This document shows positions 55,481 through 64,000 of a stretch of 64,000 nt of DNA, piece after piece. The position numbers and the translations under genes are program-made. Location: the NCBI GenBank assembly GCA_963575645.1, contig OY754465.1:6448001-6512000 (forward strand). The letters run 5' to 3'. The notes beneath the pieces were generated by a model, which ran no database searches, was not told where the DNA came from, and was given only the letters and a program-made list of their open reading frames with translations. This DNA is from Xanthostigma xanthostigma (taxonomy: Eukaryota; Arthropoda; Insecta; Raphidioptera; Raphidiidae). Position 1 is the first letter of the stretch, and each line of letters begins with the position of its first letter.

Positions 55481-56001
55481 GCTATTTCTCCGAATAAATA
55501 GCGATAATTCAATTCACCAAACATAATTATGTTTACTAAAAGTATAATTCTGTCTCCAGGGGTATAAATATTTATTCGTCTGATAAAATAATAATGACCG
55601 CCACATAGATCATAATACCTAACCTTTAAACATAGAGTATTATATCTACAGTTTGCTCTTGTTAATTTATTTGTGTGTTGTTTATTCACCTTTTGTGAAG
55701 TGTATAGTTGTATAAAAAGTTAGTGGAAGTTTTGTGTGCAATTGGGTTAGGATAAAACATTAATATTTTAATGAAACTTTTTTTGACGTTTACACTAACG
55801 CCATCGGTCGGATTTTTGAGTGAACTCAAAATATTCAACAAAAAGAGCAAGGAGTATAGAGTACAGTGTATATTTATTCTTCAACTAATCTTTCTACCTG
55901 ATATTTTCCTTGGTGAATTGAAAGTATATTTTATTCTAACGAATAAATTTGTTCCAAGATTAGTGACTTTTATCTTTAATAGTGTTCGGTAAATATGGGA
56001 G
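55481..56001 (+). mobile_element. Element E, copy c (left end missing)
   Basis: Collinear with 16700-17162, starting at GCTATTTCTCCGAATAAATA and ending GTGTTCGGTAAATATGGG. Confidence 0.6.
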
Positions 56002-56028
56002 TGAGTCACTTTGTTACAGAGGGTGAAT

Positions 56029-56615
56029 ATTAATACGCTAAGGTTAAAGATGTTTGCCTCCTTTTTTAGAAAAAACCTGACAATTTCTCCACATAAATTA
56101 TATATCATTTTACAGATAATTGCTTGCTCTACTGACATCGACAACTAAAAAATTTATTATTGCTTTTGTGTTTGTAAATTAATTAAAATACAGCAACGCT
56201 GAACAACGTCTGCCATCTGACGGCTTTAATTTTGAAACAACGTCAACACTTCGATCTTTCATCTGACCTTCACATTGTAATAAAACAGACACAATACTGC
56301 ATACTGCCATCTAACGGCTTTAATTTTGAAACAGCAAGCAACGCTGAACAACGTCACAGCAATGCTGCATGGTGCCATCTGACGGCTTAGCTCAACGCTT
56401 TTGCTACTTGCGCCTCTATATGAAAATTTTAGTAAAATATTTCTTCGATCTGTCATCTGAGCTTCATATTGTAATACAACAAAAAGAAGAACGTTATAAG
56501 CAGTGTGCAAAATTAGAAACGAATTGAATACCTGCAATCAAATTTAAAAAATAATTTTGTAAAGTGATAATTATTATAGTTATTTAGTGCGAATAATTGG
56601 CACAGGTCACTCTAG
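56029..56615 (-). mobile_element. Element G, minus-strand copy 2
   Basis: Reverse copy close to 19985-20566. Element E lies 28 bp to its left, the same E-then-G neighbourhood as at 16639-17768 though with G in the opposite orientation. Confidence 0.6.
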
Positions 56616-57393
56616 TTTAGTGTATTTTCTAAAGCAAATCATGAACGTTTGGCAGTCTGTGTGCCCCTTAAAACAGGCAATTATCTTGATTACATAACGC
56701 CAATTGACCGAATAAGGTGACTTCACGAATGACAACCAATTTCTAAATGGGTCTCATGCAAACACTTTTGAAATTAAAAATCATATCAACTATATGAGTT
56801 TGTTAAATAAGCGTTTATTTTTTGCCAATTAAATCTGTTTAACATGAGTGAAACAATCACGTTGCCACATGATGTTTATCATACGAGCTGCAGATGCGCA
56901 CCGGGAGATACACACAACAATAGACTCCGCCCTGTCATCTACCGGTGCGGTGGGGTAGGAAAATTGTGGTGTGAGTCTGAGGGGCGCACGTGATGGAACG
57001 AGACTTGCGATATAGCAGAACAACAAATCCCAGTGGAACGATGAAGCTTACACGCTCCGAGTTTATTACACGAACAGTTCGTTCTACTGTCACACCGATC
57101 ATGTAGACAAATTGACTGACCCATTTTATTCCTATCTTTTTGTGTCGCAGAGCGCGTCCAAGATTACTGATAATTTGGCGGACACCATTAAATTTTTCAA
57201 ACATACAGTTTTGGAAATAATAATTTACTAGGGGCCCGGTTCGGCTTCGCTCGAATTTGTAGATTGCCATAGTCCAATCACTTTAGGGTTTCACCTCGGA
57301 ATGAAAGTAAGTTGTAAAACAAACTTCATCATTTGCTCAAAACCCTTTTGAATCATTAAAGAGATTATTATTATAATTATTATTATTAAACGA
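56616..57393. other. Unassigned; possible LINE-like end
   Basis: On the minus strand CGAGCGAAGCCGAACCGGGC followed by CCCTAGTA near 57230-57255 is the style of an insect LINE-like tail. Overlapping minus-strand frames to 111 codons have no recognised domain. Confidence 0.35.
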
Positions 57394-58051
57394 AATAAGC
57401 TAAATATTTGTATAAACCTTTATTTTGGCATTCTTAATGTTGCCTCAAAAGTCACGTGTGAGCGTCATTAGATATCCAAGGTCAAAGGTTGCAAAAATCA
57501 GTTTTTAGAAATATCTCGCTTCCTTTGCCCCAAATCGCATTTGCATTTATTATAAAAGTTATAGAGTATAAGATTCTCTACAAATTTCGTCTTAACCAAT
57601 TTTTTATACGTTCAACCGTTTTTGAGATACATGCAATAGCGCAATATCAATCGCGAATCTCCTTCCATATAAATATAAATTATATAATTATAATTATAAA
57701 TATAATGTATTAAATAGTTAATTAATGAATATTTAACGAATAATTAAGTTAAAAAACCGTAGTACGAACTGGGATTCACGACTGATCTTGGAATATATGG
57801 CTGAGCGCTCTACATTCTTCAAAAACAGTTAAAATTGTTTGAGACGAAATTTGTACAGAATTTTATACTCTACAATTTTTATAATAAATGCAAATACGAT
57901 TTAAAGCAAAGGAAGCGAGATATTTGCAAGGAACTGAGTTTCGCGATCTTTGACCTTGAATATCTAAAGACGCTCACATGTGACCTTATGAGATTTTTGA
58001 GATAACATTTAGAATGCCAAAATAAAGGTTTATACAAACATTCAGCTTATT
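57394..58051. mobile_element. 658-bp foldback with ~250-bp arms
   Basis: AATAAGCTAAATATTTGTAT at the left is mirrored by ATACAAACATTCAGCTTATT at the right. Pairing includes TTATTTTGGCATTC, GATATCCAAGGTCAAAGGTT and CTCGCTTCCTTTG with indels. The centre (about 57645-57800) is AT-rich. No coding region. Confidence 0.7.
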
Positions 58052-58920
58052 CCGTTTTATTCCGAGGTTGTCCCTTCTTTTTAGTTTATTTCATTGCACT
58101 ACACTGTGTTTTCTTTGCAAAATTGATATCCACGAAAAGCGCTTAACATTAAAATGGTTATAGTAAGCTATCCTTAAAAGATAGACATATGCCATCGCGG
58201 GTTTTTCTGTAGACTTATAAAAGAGGAACAATTCCACCATACATAGTTTTGTTATTTCTCAAAGGGATTAGGCAGCGTTCTCTATGAAAGATCACAGTCG
58301 GGTTGATTTTTTCCGACATATTTTTTCTGTTGAATGTGTGGAGAAGATCAATTCCAAAAATATTAAAATTATGTTAATTTTGTAAAATACATCTTTAGAC
58401 TAAAATCTATAATCAAAGTCAACAAATAGCAATGAACCATTTTTGTACATTATAAATGAAAATTATTAAATAAACTTTCGTAACATATTCTGTAGCAATG
58501 TAGCATAGTTTGGAGAATAACCACCCAGAGATCTGTTTTTTCTAGTCGTCACACGAAACGCGACAACAAACAAAGTTCGACGACAATAACGAGGCTCACT
58601 AGACGACAAAATGCTACACGCGGAGCGTATTTTGACACAAAAAGTAGAAACGATTCTCCCACTCCTTCAACTGCCGGTTGAATTCGGAGAAGGGGAAGCG
58701 TTTCACATATAATCTGATCCAAGCCAACTTTTCCTACCGCGTTTAAGGAAGTTTCACTAAAAAAAAATATATAATGCAAGTATTAAAGAAATTTCTACAG
58801 CAAATTTTTACACGCTTTATATTAACTTCACTTGTAAGTTTGCATGTATGTATGTTTGTTTGTAACCATCGTTTTGACTACAGCAAGTAATTACTGTAGT
58901 ATAATATGCCAGCACTGTAC
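58052..58920. other. No recognisable feature
   Basis: Unassigned. A 76-codon minus-strand frame at 58549 has no motif. Confidence 0.4.
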
Positions 58921-58924
58921 AGTG

Positions 58925-59012
58925 TTTAGCCGTGCGGTCTAAGGCACGGGTCTTCGCTGACGTCAACTCTCGGAATCACGGGTCGTGGGTTCTAATCCCG
59001 TCCACGCCGTAA
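58925..59012 (+). pseudogene. tRNA-like sequence with A and B boxes (SINE head?)
   Basis: TTTAGCCGTGCGGTCTAAGG resembles the A box and D arm of a type II (Leu/Ser-like) tRNA, and GGTTCTAATCC resembles the B box. The T stem GTGGG/CCCGT is plausible, but the 5' side does not pair with the 3' CCACGCC acceptor strand, so it is not a normal tRNA. It is followed by an A/T-rich stretch and, after 50 bp, a long palindrome. A tRNA-derived SINE head or tRNA pseudogene is likely. Confidence 0.5.
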
Positions 59013-59065
59013 AAAAATTGTTTTTTTCGGCAAATTTTTGACAATAAATCGAACTAAAAAGTGGG

Positions 59066-59365
59066 AAATAAATATAGTTTAAAAAAAACTAAAAAACACG
59101 CTTTATATCGAACTAAAAAGTAAAAAATATTTTTTTTTAAATAAGCTTAAAACAATAATGAATAAAAAATACAAGTATTATTGTGAAAAAAGTGTGGGGC
59201 GCTCAATGTACGAAAATGTAGAACAAAGCACCCCACGCTTTTTTCACAATAATACTAGTATTTTTTATTCATTATTGTTTTAAGGTTATTTTAAAAAAAA
59301 TATTTTTTACTTTTTAGTTCGATATAAAGCGTGTTTTTTAGTTTTTTTTTAAACTATATTTATTT
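59066..59365. mobile_element. 300-bp near-perfect palindrome
   Basis: AAATAAATATAGTTT at the left and AAACTATATTTATTT at the right start arms of about 138 bp. The arms share AACACGCTTTATATCGAAC and GAAAAAAGTGTGGGGCGCT or complements. About 25 bp of loop lie at 59204-59228. The whole element can form one hairpin. Confidence 0.8.
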
Positions 59366-61019
59366 TTAAATAGGTCTCTCAGAATAATTGTGAAACAGGT
59401 ATAGCGATACGACCCCTCAGTGCTATAATTAGATACACAGCTGAAGAAAACAATCCTTTTAAATGTTGCTATAATATCCGGAATTAACAACATTATAAGA
59501 CAAAAAAATTGGCCGTTATATTTTATATTTTTAATTAAGACCAGCGATTATCGGATTATATATTGGCCTAGTGTAAATTTAAAATTTTAATATCTAATTG
59601 TTTCTTGGATTAACGTCTGATTACCCTTCAATAATAAAATTATTACTTTTTTAAAGTAAAAATTCAACTCCTTCTTTTATTTTAGCAGTTTTTACGTTCG
59701 GTCATTTTCAAGTTTTTTATTTTATAAGTACTAGTTGTTACCTGCGACTTCGTCCTCATGGGTTTTAATTGTTTTGCGCGGAACCCTAATTATTTTTATA
59801 AAATAAAAGTAGCCTAAGTTACTCCTTATAACATCAGATATCTGCCAGTGAAAGTCTCGTTAAAATCGGTTCAGTCGTTTCGGAGATTAGCCGGAACAAA
59901 CGGACATACACACAGACAAATTTAAAAATTGTTTTTGTTATAAGTACTGTAGGTATATACTTTCATATGTATTTAGTAAAAAGCAGTTATTTTGACACTT
60001 TTCTTTTGCGAAATACAGGCTAGTAATTTGTAAGAAACTTTATTTTTTTAAATTCTATGATACGAAAATTCTCTTTAAAAAAATAATATCTATATTGTTA
60101 TTAAAAGTGTTGAATTAAATAAAACAAATGCATTTTTGGTTATTATCTCTAAAATTATGTATACGCATGATAATAGGGCTGTATTATTAGTATATTTGCC
60201 ATAAAGCCGCTTTAAGGGTGAGTTTTAGGGGTTGAAAAATATTTTTGGGCCCAAAAATACTGAAAAAATTCTCAGAATCGTTTCAAAATTGAAATTTAAC
60301 CCATTAGTAAAGATAAAAATGTGCTGAAAAAATTTTATTAAAATCGGCCCGACAGGACCGGACTTAAAAATTTTATGAAAACGTTAGTTTGTAGATATGG
60401 ATACTTAGTGAAGGGTGAATTTAATTTGGTAAATTGATAATAATATTGAAATTAAGAAAAAAAATATTATTTTAAGGGATGTATTAAGGGGTTAAAATTT
60501 TTTATTTGGTCCAAAAACAAAAGGGTTAAATTTACATAATAAAGCCACACTGCCAGTGAAAGCAAATAGACTATATTGTCGGGTTTCGCACTGCGACGTG
60601 AGTTTTTCTTATTGTTTTTTGTCGTTACAAATTCATTAAAATAAATTAATTAAATTGGTGTATTTTCTAGTATTTATTTATAAAACTAAAAACATTTTAC
60701 CTGTGATTAGCCCCAGGTAAATGTAAATAATTAATTAATTTCCTTCTAAAAAAAAGCAAACGCAACGATTTAGTTACAAGCGAAACGAGGAAACACTTAA
60801 TCCTTCTTTTTACTTACAGTACACATAAGCGTTTGTAAAAATAAAAAGAAAAACAATAACAAAACAGTGAAAACATACTAATGGATTTTCAGTAACTGAA
60901 CGAATTTTATCCATTCCTGCTAAAAAAATAGAAATATAAACAACATTAGTCCCAAAAACTTTTTAAAAACAAGCTTTTATTGGTATGTATGTACTAAAAA
61001 GGAAAAATATCTACTTTTT
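59366..61019. other. LINE-like tails in unassigned DNA
   Basis: 59732-59950 has AAGTAGCCTAAGTTACTCCT and TCGGTTCAGTCGTTTCGGAG, typical of insect LINE-like 3' sequence. 60227-60385 matches 601-752 (GGGCCCAAAAATAC, AAAATCGGCCCGACAGGACC). GCCAGTGAAAG occurs at 59838 and 60551. No coding region. Confidence 0.45.
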
Positions 61020-61116
61020 AATAATTTAGGTTCATAATTATAAAAGCGTGAGCTGCATCTATGACGTTTATTAATCACAACCCACGCTTATATAGCTGTA
61101 TGAACCTGAATTATTA
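61020..61116. repeat. ~97-bp imperfect hairpin
   Basis: AATAATTTAGGTTCAT at the left pairs with ATGAACCTGAATTATT at the right, with AAGCGTG/CACGCTT further in. Confidence 0.65.
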
Positions 61117-61261
61117 AGTTTTTTTACTAATATTTTGTGTTATTCTTTTTAGTTTTTTAAAATGTTTACTATTAAAACATTATTTTATTTAAGTTATTTC
61201 TAAAAAATTATTGAATCATGTATTGTTATCGGGAATGCAAATGTGTACAAAATTTCAAATC

Positions 61262-61440
61262 GATCAGATATTCGCGTCCACCATATTGGATTTATAATGA
61301 CGTCACATAGCATTATCGTATTCCACTCATCAAACTCTTTTATTTGATACCCATATCAAGAGGGTTGTGAATAAAAAGGTAATCCGCCATCTTGTTGAGT
61401 CCGCCATATTGAATGTATGCATTGACATCGGACTTAAACA
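61262..61440 (+). repeat. Isolated unit related to the 120-bp array
   Basis: In order it has CCACCATATTGGATTTATAA, TGACGTCAC, TTTATTTGATACCCATAT, TAATCCGCCATCTT and GTCCGCCATATTG, the same arrangement as one array unit but diverged and single. Downstream text with CTGACGAACAAACATAGCGA resembles the tail of the 3.3-kb insertion. Confidence 0.6.
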
Positions 61441-61574
61441 CACATGCAAAATATCAAAGCTGTAGATTTCTAGATCTAATCGCAATTTTGATTGCAAGCT
61501 GTGACCCAAATATTGACTGACTGACGAACAAACATAGCGAGTTAACTAAAAGCTTGTAAAAAACGCGCCACGGA

Positions 61575-61582
61575 TATAAAAG
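61575..61582 (+). promoter_or_regulatory. Possible TATA box
   Basis: TATAAAAG lies in a locally GC-richer setting (ACGCGCCACGG upstream, GCGTCGC downstream). The following 300 bp are less AT-rich than the window. It may be a core promoter of a gene or element extending to the right, but no transcript evidence exists. Confidence 0.3.
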
Positions 61583-62474
61583 GTTCGGAAGTTAGTCAAA
61601 AACAGCGTCGCAAAGGCACATTTTAGAGCCGTTGATACTCCCACCTATCTGCACGGAACGTGCGCTCGTCGGTGATTGGCCGTGATCGCTCGTTGCCTTT
61701 GTCACTTATCGCTTTCCTACTTTAAAGTACAGTCGAGTACGCTATTGTCAAGTTGTTTTTGCTATTTTAGTTTTGTTGAGTTCCGAGTTTGTAGTTTTTC
61801 AACAGACTGTACAAGCGCAAGCCCGCATTCGCATCTAACTTCCGAGCCTTTTAGATTCGTGGCGCGTACTATACCTATCTAGTGATAGTTTTTGCCGATG
61901 TGAAAGAAGCTTTTTTTGTTTGTAAAAGAATAATCTAATAAGTTTCTACGCGGGTTCGTTATTGGATTGTACTTTGCTGCTTCACGGAAAAAACAACCTT
62001 GGATCCTGCAGCTAATGACAAAAAGCTGGCAAGTTCTTGTGTGCTGCAGTCAAAAAAATTAGTCACCACGCATAGAATGTTCTCTGGACAGCTAAGTCAA
62101 CTTATCTACTTCAGCTAATGGAAATTTACTGGTTAGAATTAACAGCCACAGATAAACATATCATTCAGAGTCTTAAAATAGTAAGCTAACACAGCCATTC
62201 CGTACGCTCTAGGGCTAGTTGATCAAAAATAGTGTGCCACAGCTAATTTTTTTGGGTGGAGCAGTTAGTATAGTTGTCTGTACGAGATTTACGTTTAGCT
62301 GCCTTGCACTAAAATGATGCATATGGCATAGTGTTTTTTTTTTTGCTACAGCAGCCAATGAGCAAGCGAAAGGCAGCGAATGAAATTAGCATTTAGTATT
62401 TTTTTTTAAATTCGGTATAGTTCGGTCCGCTCGGTTAATATCGCACGATGACTTTGCACAGTTCTTTGCGTCTT
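61583..62474. other. No recognisable gene
   Basis: Less AT-rich to about 61900, then unassigned. It could be 5' untranslated or intronic sequence if the exon at 62520 is real. Confidence 0.35.
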
Positions 62475-63125
62475 TATGCTTTCATAATGTCATTTATTCA
62501 ATGATCTGTGTCCTGTGAATGCAGAGTTCACTGTTCGAATGCAGGATTTATATTGTGGTATATTAGTAAGAAATATGGATGTCGAAGAAATTCTACGTAT
62601 TTGGGGATTTGAAAATTTAATAGACGTTTAAAGGTAAGAAAACTATTTTATTTTTAAAATCAATTATTTATATAGTGTCCCGTGGGTACCTATATAGTTA
62701 TAGCATTGCATCATATTATGTTTAATTCTCAATGTGTATAATAATGAAAAAGTTTCATTTTTAACACAAATTTTGCATTAATTTTTTTAATTATCTCTGT
62801 CAAAGTCTTCCAAAATATATGACAGTAAAAACTAAAATTTAGAACATACTATTTTTCTTTCAAATATACATTTTATTTTCCTCTTTGTTAAATAATAATA
62901 ATTTAATTTTTACAAGATAATATATTTTTATTTGACAATATGAAAATTGATTCAAACTCTTTACGTTTTAAAACAATATCTGTCCTTCGTCTCTGACGCA
63001 CTCATTACAATTAATTCCTAATTCATTATTTCTAAATTAATTACTTTTGTTTCAGGATATTAGCATATTACATGAAACTTTAGAAGTCAGAAAAACTCGG
63101 GCAAACGTTTGTGATAACCAATAAT
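62475..63125 (+). repeat. ~650-bp tandem duplication, copy 1 (broken exon)
   Basis: Repeated at 63126-63779 with scattered differences. The possible exon in this copy lacks two bases (ATAGACG instead of ATAGAGACG near 62622), which creates a stop just before the splice donor at 62634. The intron-like part runs to the acceptor CAG at 63053-63055. Confidence 0.75.
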
Positions 63126-63779
63126 TATGCTTTCATAATGTCATTAAAATATTCAATGATCTGTGTCCTGTGAATGCAGAGTTCACTGTTCGAATGCGGG
63201 ATTTATATTGTGGTATATTAGTAAGAAATATGGATGTCGAAGAAATTCTACGTATTTGGGGATTTGAAAATTTAATAGAGACGTTTAAAGGTAAGAAAAC
63301 TATTTTATTTTTAAAAATCAATTATTTATATAGTGTCCCGTGTGTACCTATATAGTTATAGCATTGCATCATATTATGTTTAATTCTCAATGTGTATAAT
63401 AATGAAAAAGTTTCATTTTTAACACAAATTTTGCATTAATTTTTTTAATTATCTCTGTCAAAGTCTTCCAAAATATATGACAGTAAAAACTAAAATTTAG
63501 AACATACTATTTTTCTTTCAAATACATTTTATTTTCCTCTTTGTTAAATAATAATAATTTAATTTTTACAAGATAATATATTTTTATTTGACAATATGAA
63601 AATCGATGCAAACTCTTTACGTTTTAAAAATATCTGTCCTTCGTCTCTGACGCACTCATTTACAATTAATACCTAATTCATTATTTCTAATTTAATTACT
63701 TTTGTTTCAGGATATTAGCATATTACATGAAACTTTAGAAGCCAGAAAAACTCGGGCAAACGTTTGTGATAACTAATAA
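63126..63779 (+). repeat. ~650-bp tandem duplication, copy 2
   Basis: Second copy, with the exon frame intact. Each copy contains the exon, a donor, an intron-like 420 bp, an acceptor and a short terminal part. Confidence 0.75.
63170..63290 (+). CDS. Possible coding exon, unknown product
   Basis: The frame encodes NAEFTVRMRDLYCGILVRNM and continues with DVEEILRIWGFENLIETFK up to a strong donor AAAG/GTAAG at 63291. Joining to the acceptor at 63708-63710 gives a Gly-Tyr then a TAG stop, so this would be a C-terminal exon. The last part (WGFENLIETFK) is vaguely like the first helix of SAM domains. No upstream exon is identified and the frame has no ATG before residue 8, so I call it weakly; a pseudogene or repeat is equally possible. 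Confidence 0.3.
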
Positions 63780-63836
63780 GTCTTACTTTATAAGAATATA
63801 ATATGTCTGTTTCTTTACTATAATATGTACTAATTA

Positions 63837-63842
63837 AATAAA
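63837..63842 (+). terminator. Possible polyadenylation signal AATAAA
   Basis: AATAAA lies about 125 bases after the acceptor of the putative last exon, at a fitting distance for a short 3' untranslated region. Confidence 0.3.
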
Positions 63843-64000
63843 ACTATTTAATATTATATCACACTTGTTTATATTTGCTGCATTAACTCATAAACCCATT
63901 TGCTACAGATAAAAAAAAAAATTCTCACAGATTAGAAATACAGCTATCACAGCATTGATATGTAACTGTAGAAGCTAATTGGCACCTGTATCACAAATTA

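Noticed and set aside
56935..57270. 111-codon minus-strand frame
   Set aside because: It overlaps a LINE-like tail (GCGAAGCCGAACCGGGCCCC then TAGTA) and has no domain.
58925..59012. Functional tRNA gene
   Set aside because: The 5' seven bases do not pair with the 3' acceptor strand, and the variable region does not fold convincingly.

Overview
The window looks like gene-poor, AT-rich intergenic DNA of an arthropod, most likely an insect. The evidence is the strong AT bias, the absence of any recognisable multi-exon host gene, and a dense pile of insect-type transposable elements: a Ty3/gypsy LTR retrotransposon, PIF/Harbinger, hAT, Tc1/mariner-like and TTAA-type non-autonomous elements, LINE-like tails and tRNA-derived pieces. 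I cannot name the species. Many elements occur in two to eight copies here, so their ends and target duplications can be read by comparing copies.

Layout. 1-6 kb: a 1.3-kb inverted-repeat element, two tandem half-copies of a hAT-like MITE (called hAT-M1), a composite hairpin element, a TA-flanked MITE with repeated GTGTCA motifs, and a TTAA-flanked MITE whose empty site survives at 45.5 kb. 6.8-15.3 kb: two inverted copies of an unclassified element (family D), a full hAT-M1 carrying a foldback (family F1), a tRNA-Lys-like pseudogene, and a hAT element with a perfect 8-bp duplication that itself carries a PIF/Harbinger MITE with a TTA duplication. 15.7-22.4 kb: a PIF/Harbinger transposase remnant, families E and G, another hAT-M1, and a long TIR element. 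24-27.5 kb: F1 fragments and otherwise unassigned DNA.

27.5-36.6 kb: a Harbinger transposase 5' coding piece is split by a 3.3-kb insertion with a 14-bp target duplication. The insertion holds a 119-bp and a 120-bp tandem array. A 3.83-kb block containing most of this is repeated head to tail almost without change (28953-32783 and 32784-36606).

36.86-44.74 kb: a complete minus-strand Ty3/gypsy-type retrotransposon. Its two 749-bp LTRs appear identical, it has AGTT target duplications, a primer-binding site, a polypurine tract, an intact gag, and an intact pol in the -1 frame after a GGGAAAC slippery heptamer. There is no env. It is the only clearly intact protein-coding unit here and is probably young.

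45-64 kb: second copies of several families above, a family D copy between 112-bp direct repeats, a Tc1/mariner-like MITE, several palindromes, a tRNA-like sequence, and at the right edge a tandemly duplicated 650-bp block with a possible spliced terminal exon and a polyadenylation signal. That block is the best candidate for part of a host gene.
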